A stretch of DNA of 64,000 nt. Source: JAGOVB01 sp964577365. GTDB taxonomy: Bacteria; Patescibacteriota; Minisyncoccia; Phycocordibacterales; PALSA-1337. The notes below the pieces were generated by a model, which was not told the origin of the DNA, did not search any database, and saw only the letters and a list, made by a program, of their open reading frames with translations. Positions 27,001 through 36,300 of the stretch are shown here, piece by piece (within the stretch, counting starts at the first letter, position 1; each line of letters begins with the position of its first letter). The stretch spans positions 1 through 64,000 of the forward strand of contig CAZNYP010000001.1 in assembly GCA_964577365.1 (NCBI GenBank), written 5' to 3'. A program made the translations under genes and the position numbers.

Positions 27001-27916
27001 CAGTAACCCAGGTGACTTGTGGGAATTTCAAAGTAACGCGCTTACCCGTCGAAACTGCGAGAGTTGAAGCCCGATCAATGTATCCTTGTAAAAAAGCAGT
27101 AGGGTCATCATTTGGGCCTGTGAGATTTGGAGGAACGTCTACTATGTATGGGTCGGTTGTTGGAGTTGAGGCTGGCGCTGGTGCTGCTTGAGTTGGTGCG
27201 GGTGTGGGAGCAGTCACTGCTGTGGGATTGGTATAGAGCGCGTTTATTTCAGTTGCAGATATTGCACGATTGTACAATCTCACTTCATCAATCGCACCAA
27301 TGAAGATGTGACCTTTTGCACCAGCTGCATTTGTTCCAATGTATCGTCTGGCATTTTGCCCCAAGATATTTGGAGATGCTACAGAGCCCTGCAATACACC
27401 ATCTACATATGCAGAAAGTCTTGACCCGTCGTATGTGACAGTTACAAAGCGCCAACCAGGATTGTTTGCAAAAGAATAATCTGCAATTTTTGTCTGGTAA
27501 GATTTGATCGAGTCCTTTGTAATTACCAACATCCTAGAGGTGGTTCCAAGTGAGTCAGCTGAGAAAATAGTGATGGTACCGAAATACGGAGAAGCTCCAT
27601 TGATCGGAAGATCAGGATTTACCCAAGCTGAAACAGTCCAGGTAGGCGAGCCAAATGAGTTCTTTACTGTCATGAACTGTCCAGTTCCTCCTATGTCAAA
27701 TCGAAGTGCTTGGCCAAATTTTCCAGATACGAGACGAGAGCTCGTCCCCACGGTACCTACATTCCCTGTTCCTGATTCATCAGGAGTGGTAAGCGTATTT
27801 ATGGAGTCAAACTTCCAGTGTCCGACAAGTCCGTTTGATAATGTGGTTGACTGCGCATCAATGAATAAAGGAACAAATGTTATTACAAGTACAAGAAGTA
27901 GTCTGCTAAATTTCAT
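21041..27916 (-). CDS. Giant secreted protein: LamG, GH28-like beta-helix, GH50-like domain, InlB repeats
   Basis: A 2291-residue exported protein. Order: signal peptide 1-21; LamG-like jellyroll 28-228; P/T/A linker 232-255; right-handed beta-helix 256-830 with GH28-like motifs (QDGIHV with D430, GDDAIAL with D451/D452, HGIGISI with H525); Ig-like domain 840-960; GH50 agarase-like domain 1000-1700 with probable acid E1436 (DNEIWWG) and nucleophile E1606 (ILVTEFYF); three InlB-type Cys-containing repeats (about 1714-1789, 1791-1866, 1966-2040) mixed with cadherin-like domains; a thrombospondin-3-like calcium repeat near 2143; and a conserved C-terminal domain. Unlike its two paralogues it stops at VTVTGF and lacks the peptidoglycan-binding tail. 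Polysaccharide breakdown is likely; the substrate is unknown. Confidence 0.85.
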   Translation of the reverse strand: MKFSRLLLVLVITFVPLFIDAQSTTLSNGLVGHWKFDSINTLTTPDESGTGNVGTVGTSSRLVSGKFGQALRFDIGGTGQFMTVKNSFGSPTWTVSAWVNPDLPINGASPYFGTITIFSADSLGTTSRMLVITKDSIKSYQTKIADYSFANNPGWRFVTVTYDGSRLSAYVDGVLQGSVASPNILGQNARRYIGTNAAGAKGHIFIGAIDEVRLYNRAISATEINALYTNPTAVTAPTPAPTQAAPAPASTPTTDPYIVDVPPNLTGPNDDPTAFLQGYIDRASTLAVSTGKRVTLKFPQVTWVTDQLRIKEEVIYECNKTVFKKRNDGNGMTNRSIIQTIRMNNGVQGQSPLNYYGNYDNITIRGCTFDSNGKIATPNLVQFADTRNLVFENNTIINNPRNASWSTSFCGRNMIIRNNKLYGGTYTRQDGIHVVCGDNILIEGGEIKSGDDAIALGQEFKGMSFVGEDEGITNVTIRNVTVDSVMARCFNAYYGQDYIDVGGVNRRKIKGVKVTGLKGNCAQTHGIGISILDQQEPDMVFKYRIVNGGSRYNNGTFKNVPTTGGACTLQPAADVVVTNGVITSVKPANINNEFSVGDGCQTAPTLVLTALGTGTGGSVVAVSQQPDNTRIQDISVEADINVSTVDGVHDGITPYGLSIDTGKNIDIDLDINFRSLKGNYRPFYISGCQDCTIKYRQTGQTVLGGSLDSVRFGGTIDNVTFRDGVFIGNNVAANQGNAPIYASRGTAGRVNIINNIFKDIETNGSGILIQGGVKVAALNITGNTFTKKVGATNTYSYNNTSPDTANVASIVFKDNVVTGVDKSRGLPLEASAPTTKLVSSLIVTSDKTAYRLGDTVKASASFVLNQAWVTFLKAKGDTRAEVVFEMKDPTGKFLVEVPIAFDIVNGTTTRTYDWITPATNIALSGKSFTLSATVRDASRSVSENKILSGLSFESSPLAAPVLNGPTDDGVTVIEANVPAGTSPDIFAGVLASQVLQPNQFIIDFKNTKFLSTTTTSGPFPISLKKNDVESKRAEYRINTVGDLNLSAFNAVTVLAENTANVPVKLTVQVNEFNVFNRGYQGYYTLPANSGQRHILVPLSNDVTHCNDVTGTDDCPMSPRQAITRQLYINGTPDKSKIGMLRVYVEDMPKDAEFRVYSMKAMSISYAPQYLKNYIDKYGQNNWVNFPEKITSDAQLRADAATERTTLVPQPSIWDMYGGDKTATGYGASGKFKTTKVDGKWWLVNPLGNLTYLTAVTQVDYTLTPGYIGDEGSTKRGAYVNLDRSGLLNNAFADNRPCYGKTPLFCGGTTWSAYTANIIRKYATPTSTFGNIVERWRLNQQNRLREWGFNSITDRFAKNGAGWNSGVRDISFITQFNMKGERGFQSIIDNRTPDVFDPAFETVVNSVMSTTYSRVYPGTTLKIKDDPYAIGTAPDNEIWWGQGQDNDLKVRYNIVLNVLGRGSSSPSKVAFTNLLKQKYGDNFDSMKTAWGASMPPGINSWEAFQANAVTMGTVTGGAQADLSYLLRKFADKYFTLMKTAIRTHAGEGHLLAGARFAGFYRTPKEVIDSCAVLCDIITINYYNYTTANEKADWDYLLAKDRPILVTEFYFDSPSRGSASASRTQTVNDAAQGEAFEDYARDLLTKPQVIGYSYHDIYDQPLLGSVWSENNLTGFISETDRIYPELVNAAKRVNFNVYKIRGSRPNGGTLPPPPVDTFTLTVARSGNGSVTGAGINCGGDCSETVDSGTIITLSATPTTGNTFANWSGACTGTGACNVTMNAAKTVNATFNPITYSVNVTRVGNGTVSGGTISCGATCQNVFNYGTTVTLNAAPLAGYTFTGWSGACTGTAACTLTMNGNRDVTATFVRTNTAPTTYDLTFTIPSPGTTALVTLNGTDPESDSLTFTPGTPTKGSLVRNPDGKYTYTITAPIPTTPFTDTFNYYASDGKLTSAASKVTINYTITPPAMFTLTVAKVGNGTVTAPGIACGGDCQGDFAKDTNAVLTATPAAGYTFSGWSACTGVGTCSVPMNTAKTVTATFTKINTAPVAAITNATVNTSGVAVLNLVANDKEADPVTYTVSIPTYGIITQTPDKKYTYTVKTPRPTTLTVDKFTYTASDGKLTSAPAEISVTIPATSVGSPIVLDTDLDGVSDGNDLCPGTPILFRSLVNASGCIKPKVSAFNIKPTFDTASRNVTNLELGKQDVAKVKYTQPVDIYRNTEQVDLDTNVIISEKRVEIKSNVVPELNKPAVITFYGVTAKNPKILRNGVECKAPQCIVGPNVNGVVEVTVTGF

Positions 27917-27922
27917 GCAAAT

Positions 27923-27928
27923 AGTATA
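27923..27928 (-). promoter_or_regulatory. -10 box for the 2291-residue protein (leaderless)
   Basis: TATACT ends 6 nt before the ATG at 27916. Confidence 0.5.
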
Positions 27929-27934
27929 GCATGA

Positions 27935-30900
27935 TTATTTATTCAGTTGTGCACGAGTAAGTGCTCCAGTTGTCCCCGTTTGTCGAATTCCATTTGCAGC
28001 TTGGTATCTTTTTACAGCAGCAACTGTCTGAGGGCCATAGTATCCTGTGGCAGGTACAGCATAGCCGAGACTTGTGAGTTTTTGCTGGAGACGTCTGACA
28101 TCAGGGTGTCGTGAACCGAGGGCAAGCGTTACGTTGAACTTTGTACTGGTACTCACGACCGGTGTACGTGTACTTGTCAGTGCGTTTAACTGTGCAATGA
28201 GTAGGTTCAACTGCGCAGTGAGCTGTTGGATGAGCGTTTCGTTTGAGACTGTAGGTGTCACTGTGGTGCGTGATCCACCTCCTCCACCACTACGTCGTCG
28301 TCTTTCTTGAACTGGCTCTGACACCGGGATCTCATCAATCGTGTAGGTAGAGAAGCCGGTGACGGTAAATACCAGTGTACCGTCTATGTATGACTGAATG
28401 TTACATTCTGGAGAATTACAATCCTGACCATCTTTGAGAATGCGAGGGCTATTTTTTGTTACACCGTACATGGTAATGGTTGAAGGTTTATTTAGCTCTG
28501 GAACCAAAGATGATTTGACTTCTACTTTTTCTTTTTCGATAATGACGTGCGCATCAAGATCTACCACTCCGTCTGCCCTTCCTAGGGTGACTGGTTGTTC
28601 GAATTTTATTTTACCAAGACTAGAAATACCGAGTTCTACATTGTTTACTGCTGTGATATCCCCTTCTACGTTTGGTCGAATATTGAAACGAGTCATTCGA
28701 GGCCGTACGCATCCCAGCGCATTTACTTGAGTTCTCAAGCTATCTGGCGTCAGTCGACAACGATCAGAAATATCTGGTACCCCATCTCGATCGCCATCTG
28801 CTAATGGAATGAGTGTAAAACGAGCGGTAACATTTTTGTCTGCATTTACAAGGACAGTACATGTTCCAGTCGTATTTGTACAGGCTCCAGTCCATCCACT
28901 GAAAGTGTATCCAGTCGCTGGGCGTGCGGTCAGAGTGATAGAAGTTCCTGTGTTCACCGTCTCGGTACAATCAGTACCACAATTGATACCCGTACCGGTC
29001 ACAGATCCAGAGCCGACGACTGACGTGTTGAGCGAATACTGAGTCGGTGGGGTCGGTGTAAATACTATAGAGATCGTTGCTGGCGCACTCGTGAGACGGC
29101 CATCAGATGCGGTAAAGGTAAATGAGTCGGTAGAACGCACCGTCGGTAGCGGTGTCTTCAATGTATATCGATATATACCTTCACGAACTCGAGTGAGTAT
29201 AGCTAAAGTAGTGGTGAGTGTACTCGGAGCAAATGTGAGTGTATCAGTGTCATTTGCAGTGAGTGTGATGTCAAATGCTGCACCGGTAGTAGTGTAGCTC
29301 GCATTTTGTGCGACAGGGGCGATATTTGTCACGACAAAGTTTGCTGTGACTGCACGATCCTGCGTCATTGATACGGTACAAGTCCCCGTTCCAGTACATG
29401 CACCACTCCATCCGGTAAATGTTTGTCCTGTTGCTGGTGTGGCAGTGAGTATGTTCGAAAGTCCAATGTTTATCGACTCGGTACAATCAGTACCACAGTT
29501 TATATTTGTTCCCGTTACAGTTCCGTTACCTGTCTTTGAAACGGTCAGTAGAAACTGAGGCGGAGTATAGTTTATCGTCACTCGAGTTGCGGGGCTGGTA
29601 AGTCGTCCGTCAGTCGCATTGTAATTATAGCCATCTGTATATGCGACACTTGGAAGCGGAGTGTTTGGTGTATATATAAATCTACCAGGCGCATTTGGCA
29701 CTGGTGCGAGTGTTCCTCGCGTCGGTGGTACACCGTTGTTAAAGGTAATTGGGTCACCCTCAGCATCAGCTGCGACATAGTTTATTGTAACCGCATTACC
29801 TCGGGTACTCACGGTTACTGGCTGAGCTGTCGGCGCTGTGTTTTCCTGGGTAAATGTAGCGGTGACGACCTTGTTAGCGTTTACGGTAATACTGCACGTT
29901 CCTGTACCTGTGCAGTCTCCTGACCATCCACCAAAAGTGCTGTTTGCTACGGGTGTCGCAGTGAGAGTGACGCTTGTGCCTGCAGCGACAACTTCAGAAC
30001 AGTCACTTCCACAATCGATACCAGTCGCAGTTATTGTCCCACTACCTGTGCCGGTAGAACCAACAGTAAGAGAAAATGATGCAGTGCCGGTATTTGCTCG
30101 TGCACCACGAATACTGTATGCGCGACTATTTATATCTTTTGCGGCATTTACCATGTCAGGTTTTGGCTGGTCAGATGTAGTAACGAATGAAGCATACATG
30201 TTTTCTGATTCAAAGTTGATACCAGAGATAGGCATATCTACATAGGCATGATAGAAGTAACCGACAATTTGATTTTTGTTTAGTGCGCTTCGGACGTATT
30301 GTTTGAAAATTTCTCCTCCAGCAGCTTCGCCAAACACCCAGTTGTGACCTCCGAACGCAGCTCCGCGAGCGAGCATACCTACATGCCACTCAGTAATCAT
30401 GATGGGCTTGTCTTTTGTAAGTAGATACCTCCATTCGTTGTCATTGAGCTCATGCTCATAGTAGTTGATCGAGATCACGTCGCAGTATTGCGCACATGAG
30501 TCTATTGCTTCATTCGGTGTTCTGTGGAATCCTGCAAAACGGCTACCTAGGTATAGATGGTTAGGATAGTACAATTTTGAAACATCACGTGCAATACGGT
30601 AGTATTCGTCAACATAATATCGAAGAAGCATCGAGAGGTCTTCTCGAGGAGCTCGAGTCACTGATGCAGCATTAAACTGCTCCCAGCTACCGACACCACC
30701 TGGAAAGGCACTGCCCCATGCAGACTGCATTGCAGAAATCGTCCCGTATTTTTCTCGGAGCTTATTTGTAAAAGCATTTTTTGATGGTGTAGTAGCGCCA
30801 TTTAGTGAAAGAATTCGGTAGACAAGGTAATAGGTTTCTGACTCTGGACCGAGATCAGTTCCCCTGCCGAAATAGAGTTCGTTGTCAGAGAAAACTCCAA

Positions 30901-33370
30901 TGTTGTATGGATCCGTGGGTCCTCGAGTACCTGATCCAGGGAACCCAGCCCAGCCTGAAAAAGTTCTCATAAATGTGTCTACTGATGTCCTATATGTTGG
31001 TGCAAAGACTTCAGGCATGTTTGTGCCTGGGATTTTTGTTACACCTGTTCGTGTAGAAATCGCTGGCAATAACGTATACGACATACGAATCTCTTGCGGC
31101 ACGACGCCAGTATTTTTTATCGCATTAAATCCCCAATCCTGGAGGCGGTTTTTGGTCACGATACCCCACTTTCGAAGAACATCGGCCTGGGTGTTGTCCG
31201 CGGTAGCATACTTTGTAACAATATTCGCAAAGTACGGCAACCACTGAGTACCTCCACAAAACTCTCCTGTACCAGTTGGGTTGTTGTTGTTTGGCTGGCA
31301 TGGAGGTGACTCAAATGTTGCAGCGTATCTTCCTTCAGCAGCAGGAATATTTGAAAATAATTGAGTACGGTTTCGAATAGTACTACCCCAGGTACGATGG
31401 GTCACCCAGTTCTGGCCTTTCGCATAAAATAGGTTACCAGCAGGAGTCACAAGCCACCATTTGCCATCTACTTTTGCTGTTTTGAAGAATCCAGTCGTCG
31501 GATATCCGCCATATCGTGAGTCGCCCCCATACTGATCCCAGTTCGCAGGAGATGGATTTGGGGTACTAGAGTCGAGTCGACCCTGAGCTTTTAGCTGTTC
31601 ATCAGAAGTGATTTTTTCAGGGAAATTCACCCAATTGTTTTGGCCCCATCGGTCTACAAAACCAACCATATTTTCTGGGCGATAATTGATGTTTACTGCA
31701 CGAATACTGTGCACGATCAAACGGTCACCAGCTGGCATGTTTCTGTAGTACACAAGTATTTTGCCAAACTGATCACGTGTAAAGCTCGCAAATCCAGTGG
31801 ATTTGTCTTGGCTAAGTGGAGGGATCTGATCTGGACCGACCGGGCATCGTTGCATACCGTTTTGCAGGTCACAGCGATATATAGTAGTTGTTGGGTCGAC
31901 GAGACTAATGAGGATGTGCCGTTGCCCACTATTTCCTGGTATTGGAAAATTTGTCCATATTGCATGTTGGTTATTTGCCGCTCCATTTTTAAACGGAAGA
32001 ACATTCATTAGTACTTGCGCACTTGATTGATTCTCTACAGTTAGCCACAATCCATTGTACGCGCTGAGGTCGAGGGTGCCATTTCGAGTATTGAACCACT
32101 GACTTCCCACCTGACTTGCAGTACCGACTTTGGTATACGTATATGGAGCCGGTGTGACAAATTCATTTGAGATGTCTCGTTCCGCGGTAATTTTTCCAAA
32201 AAGATGAGGAGAGACCCCTGCTGGAAGTCTACTCGTCACTACCGATGAATCCACAGCAAAAGAAAGAGTCGGAGTGACTTCAAAAGAAAGGTTTCCACTC
32301 ATGGCAATCGTGGTAGTCGTCTTTCTTTCATCATATACAGATGTCTCTATAGAAAAACGTGACCCGGCGAGCAATGTGTTTTGCGGAGTGGCCCAGACGT
32401 ATTGCTGGCGAATCGGATTTGCCACTAGATCAAACGCAAATGTTTTTTCCATTATAAATTTGCCTGCTGTATCTCGTGCGACAAACTTTATTTCTCCTCG
32501 CGATATGTTGTTTGATCGCAAGTACTGGACCCAGTCCGCAGCGGGAGTAAAGGTAGCTGTCATGGTGACATTCTCACCTAGTTTGTATAGTGTTTTGTCC
32601 GTAGTCACCGTGAGGTTGGTAGTGAACTGTGATGTCGGAACAGGACTCGGTGCCACTGGTGCAGCAGCAGCGGCCGAAGCAGAATTAAATATAGAACTGA
32701 CCTCGAGATCAGTGATAGCTCGGTTGTACAGACGAACCTCGTCTATTGAGCCCAAGAAAATATGACCGTTGTTTCCGGGACCACCTGTACCTATATATCT
32801 ACGCACACTGTCTCGCATGATGTTTGTGGTTGTAGCGTATGAGCCGCGATTCGCTCCATCCACATACGCAGTGATCTTTGTGCCGTCATACGTGATAGCG
32901 ACGTGGTGCCACCCAGGATTTGCAGCAAAGTTAAAGTCTGCAATCTTGTTTTTGTATAGCATGAGATCAGTATTTCTGAGCGATAGAAAATCGATCCCTA
33001 GGCCTGAAAAGAACGTAACATTACCAAAATAAGGACTGCTTTGCTCTAGCGGAACATCAGGATTGACCCACATCGAAACAGTCCACCTCGGAGAACTAAA
33101 TGGATTTCCTGTGGCCATGTGTTGACCCTTTCCTCCCTTATCAAATCTGAGCGCACTTCCGAATTTTCCAGGAACGAGTCGTGAACTGGTCCCTACTGTT
33201 CCCACATTGTTGTTTCCAGAGTTATCAGCTATAGAATAGTTCGTCCCAATTGAGTCAAATTTCCAATATCCAACAAGTCCGTTTGATAATGTTGTCGATT
33301 GAGCTCCAGAGCCACTAGCGTACGCGAGTACTATAAGTACCGAGGCGATTAGTGCCATACGCAGTTTCAT
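27935..33370 (-). CDS. Giant secreted protein: LamG, GH50-like domain, InlB repeats, peptidoglycan-binding tail
   Basis: An 1811-residue paralogue of the next protein downstream. Signal peptide 1-23; LamG-like domain 30-230; Ig-like domain 250-365; GH50-like domain 400-1090 with probable acid E831 (SDNELYFG) and nucleophile E994 (IMITEWHVG); InlB-type repeats with paired Cys near 1098-1175, 1272-1345 and 1444-1518; cadherin-like domains between them; a calcium repeat at 1525-1537 (DGDRDGVPDISD); the shared C-terminal domain to about 1680; then RRRRSGGGGGSR, a Leu/Gln heptad stretch and a PG_binding_1 domain (1748-1811). The tail should hold it at the wall. It lacks the beta-helix of the 2291-residue protein. 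Confidence 0.87.
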   Translation of the reverse strand: MKLRMALIASVLIVLAYASGSGAQSTTLSNGLVGYWKFDSIGTNYSIADNSGNNNVGTVGTSSRLVPGKFGSALRFDKGGKGQHMATGNPFSSPRWTVSMWVNPDVPLEQSSPYFGNVTFFSGLGIDFLSLRNTDLMLYKNKIADFNFAANPGWHHVAITYDGTKITAYVDGANRGSYATTTNIMRDSVRRYIGTGGPGNNGHIFLGSIDEVRLYNRAITDLEVSSIFNSASAAAAAPVAPSPVPTSQFTTNLTVTTDKTLYKLGENVTMTATFTPAADWVQYLRSNNISRGEIKFVARDTAGKFIMEKTFAFDLVANPIRQQYVWATPQNTLLAGSRFSIETSVYDERKTTTTIAMSGNLSFEVTPTLSFAVDSSVVTSRLPAGVSPHLFGKITAERDISNEFVTPAPYTYTKVGTASQVGSQWFNTRNGTLDLSAYNGLWLTVENQSSAQVLMNVLPFKNGAANNQHAIWTNFPIPGNSGQRHILISLVDPTTTIYRCDLQNGMQRCPVGPDQIPPLSQDKSTGFASFTRDQFGKILVYYRNMPAGDRLIVHSIRAVNINYRPENMVGFVDRWGQNNWVNFPEKITSDEQLKAQGRLDSSTPNPSPANWDQYGGDSRYGGYPTTGFFKTAKVDGKWWLVTPAGNLFYAKGQNWVTHRTWGSTIRNRTQLFSNIPAAEGRYAATFESPPCQPNNNNPTGTGEFCGGTQWLPYFANIVTKYATADNTQADVLRKWGIVTKNRLQDWGFNAIKNTGVVPQEIRMSYTLLPAISTRTGVTKIPGTNMPEVFAPTYRTSVDTFMRTFSGWAGFPGSGTRGPTDPYNIGVFSDNELYFGRGTDLGPESETYYLVYRILSLNGATTPSKNAFTNKLREKYGTISAMQSAWGSAFPGGVGSWEQFNAASVTRAPREDLSMLLRYYVDEYYRIARDVSKLYYPNHLYLGSRFAGFHRTPNEAIDSCAQYCDVISINYYEHELNDNEWRYLLTKDKPIMITEWHVGMLARGAAFGGHNWVFGEAAGGEIFKQYVRSALNKNQIVGYFYHAYVDMPISGINFESENMYASFVTTSDQPKPDMVNAAKDINSRAYSIRGARANTGTASFSLTVGSTGTGSGTITATGIDCGSDCSEVVAAGTSVTLTATPVANSTFGGWSGDCTGTGTCSITVNANKVVTATFTQENTAPTAQPVTVSTRGNAVTINYVAADAEGDPITFNNGVPPTRGTLAPVPNAPGRFIYTPNTPLPSVAYTDGYNYNATDGRLTSPATRVTINYTPPQFLLTVSKTGNGTVTGTNINCGTDCTESINIGLSNILTATPATGQTFTGWSGACTGTGTCTVSMTQDRAVTANFVVTNIAPVAQNASYTTTGAAFDITLTANDTDTLTFAPSTLTTTLAILTRVREGIYRYTLKTPLPTVRSTDSFTFTASDGRLTSAPATISIVFTPTPPTQYSLNTSVVGSGSVTGTGINCGTDCTETVNTGTSITLTARPATGYTFSGWTGACTNTTGTCTVLVNADKNVTARFTLIPLADGDRDGVPDISDRCRLTPDSLRTQVNALGCVRPRMTRFNIRPNVEGDITAVNNVELGISSLGKIKFEQPVTLGRADGVVDLDAHVIIEKEKVEVKSSLVPELNKPSTITMYGVTKNSPRILKDGQDCNSPECNIQSYIDGTLVFTVTGFSTYTIDEIPVSEPVQERRRRSGGGGGSRTTVTPTVSNETLIQQLTAQLNLLIAQLNALTSTRTPVVSTSTKFNVTLALGSRHPDVRRLQQKLTSLGYAVPATGYYGPQTVAAVKRYQAANGIRQTGTTGALTRAQLNK

Positions 33371-33376
33371 AGCTAT

Positions 33377-33382
33377 ATGATA
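33377..33382 (-). promoter_or_regulatory. -10 box for the 1811-residue protein (leaderless)
   Basis: TGC-TATCAT ends 6 nt before the ATG at 33370. Confidence 0.45.
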
Positions 33383-33399
33383 GCACGACTTTTGAATGT

Positions 33400-36300
33400 C
33401 TACTGGCTAAGTTTTCCACGGGTCAGTGGTCCAACAGATCCAGTCTGTGCGATTCCGTTTTGAGCCTGAAACTTTTTCACTGCGGCGAGCGTCTGTGCAC
33501 CAAAGTATCCTGTGGTTGGAACAATGATCCCCTTTTTGTTGAGTAATTGCTGCAATATACGGACTTCTGGGTCACGAGAACCAATCGATAGGTTTTTTGT
33601 GAGGGTCCCACTAGGTGTCACCGTACCTACCGTAAGTGCATTGAGTTGCGCGATGAGTAGGTTGAGCTGTGCAGTCAACTGTGCGATCAGTTCATCGTTT
33701 GTTTGCACCACTACAGTACGTGAACCTCCACCTCCTCCTCCACGTCTACGTCTCGAGCTTTCCTGCTGTGGCTCAGGCTCAGTCGTTGTCGCTGGAGTTT
33801 CTTGTATCGTATATACAGAGAAGCCTGTCACGGTAAAGGTGAGTGTCTTGTTTTCAAATGAGTTGATCACGCATTGCGGTGCGGTACACACCACTCCGTC
33901 TTTCAAGATCTGAGGGTTTGTCTCATCGACATTGTAGAGAGTGATGGTGGCTGGCTTGTTTAGCTCTGGCACGACACTCGATTTGATCTCTACCTTGTCC
34001 TGTTCGATGATTACGTTTGTATCGAGATCGATGACAGCGTTTTCTCGTGTGAGTGATACTGGTGCATTAAATTTTATTTTTCCAACATTGTTGATGCCCA
34101 GCTCCACATTTTGAACTGCAGTGATATCGTCCTCTACAACCGGCTTTGTATTGAACTTGTTTTGCTTTGGTCGAACACAACCAACACGATTTACCTGGCC
34201 TCGTAGGTGTGCAGGTGTATTTGGACATTTGTCGATGGGTAGAAGGATGCCGTCACCATCAGCGTCTGGTACTGGTGTAAGTGTAAATACAGCGTTAACA
34301 CTTCGTGCACGATCCATAGTCACTGAGCATGCACCATTAGTATTTGCACACTCCCCTGTCCATCGAGTAAAGGTAAACCCTGTTCCCGGTGTTGCGGTAA
34401 GTGATACGACACTACCTGCATTTATTTGCTCTGTACAATCAATACCACATGATATGCCTGTACCTGTTATTGTGCCCGTCCCCGTTTTTGAAACCGTCAA
34501 AGTAAACTTTTGCGGTGCTGTTACGGTGTACTGAATAGTGATTGTTGCGGCAGGGCTTGTGAGTTTTCCATCATTTGCAGTGAAGGTAAATGTCTCTGTG
34601 AACGAAGTTGTCGGTAACGGAGTCTTTAGTGTATATGAGTACGTTGTTTCATTTATCTTTGCCAAAGTCCCTTTTGGAGTTGAGAGTGTACTCAATGTAT
34701 ATGTGAGGGGATCATTTTGAGCATCATTTGCTGACAGTGTGATGGCCGTTGAATTCCCAGAGAATGTATAGGTAGCATTTTGTGTTGTCGGTGCTGTATT
34801 GATCACTGTAAAGTTTGCAGTTACTGTACGGTCCTTTGTCATCGCTACAGTACATGCCATGCCGGTACATTCACCTGACCAACCAGTAAAGGTGTAGCCA
34901 GTATTTGGTGTTACAGTAAGAGTCACATTTGTATTGGCTGGATATTTTTCTGCACAATCAAGACCGCAATTTATGTTGGTTGCAGTCACTGTACCAAGTC
35001 CAGTCTTTGTGACAAGCAGGTTGTATTGAACTGGCGTATAGCGCAATGTTACTCGTACAGCGGGGCTCGTCTGTTTTCCGTCTGAAGAGTAGTAGTTGAA
35101 TCCATCAACGAAAGCAGTGTTTGGAAGTGATGTAAGGGTGTATGTATATCTTGTCTCAGTCTCTTTCTTTAGAGTTCCGCGAATAGGAGATATACCAGTC
35201 ACAAATATTAGTGGATCACCATCTGGGTCAGCACCTTCAAGGTTTATAACAGTAACAAGTCCAGTTACTTCGATATCGAGCGCATTTGCAGTTGGGGGTC
35301 TATTTGTAGATATTGGAGTAAAATTTGCAGTCACAGTTTTTGCTTTATCCATTTTTACTACACATAGGCCGAGTCCACTGCAATCCCCAGACCAACCAGT
35401 AAAGTTATACCCTGTCGCTTTATTGGCTGCCAATGACACCTCTGTGTCTTTGTTGTACTGAGCGGTACATGTAGTTCCACAATCTATACCTCCAGCTGCG
35501 AGCACATTACCACCAGTTGGTTTTGTCACAGTCAAAGTAAATTTTTGAACTGAGGTATTGAAGCGAGAGAGATCGACTGTAGAAAGCTGATATCCACCAC
35601 CCAATTTTGTCATCATGCTNNNNNNNNNNTTGATCAAATCAAAATGGGTTGCAAAGTTCGGTCCAAAAGTAAAATCAAAATGAGTAAACAAAAGTACAGG
35701 TTGCCCTCCAACAATTGCAAATGCTGGGTTACCTGAGTCACCGCTCACAATAGGCTCATCAAAATCAGCTCGCTTGCCACTACCTTTTATATGTGTCATC
35801 TGTATTGAATTGCTGAAGAAAGCATTTGATTTTACAGTGCGTATGCCAATTTTATCTTCTTGGTCGAGGTATATAATCGGTATGTCTACATTTCCAGCAT
35901 TTTCTAGATATTGCTGCCATGTGGCACGAGGTATGATTGGGTAAAAAGGAATTGATTCTGGCACATCTGCATCAAGTAGTGCAACTCCAATATCTATGTT
36001 TGGCGCTGAAGTTTCTACTTTTTCTACCTTTCTTTTTATAATTGTATTGTCTGTTGTAACAAACACTACCGTCGTTCCCACGCTCAGAGGAAAATGTCGT
36101 GCAAAAATTATATGCCGAGGTGATATGAGAGTTCCTGATCGTAAATACTGAGCTGATGAATTCCAAGGTGACTGTCCATTTAAAATTATTGCTCGGCCAC
36201 TACCATATAAAATAGTAAAAGGATTTCGTTCCCATGCAGCTGTATCTGATCCTTGGGTATACCAAACTAGCCGTGCGGTCGCAATCGCGGCTGAGTTTGC

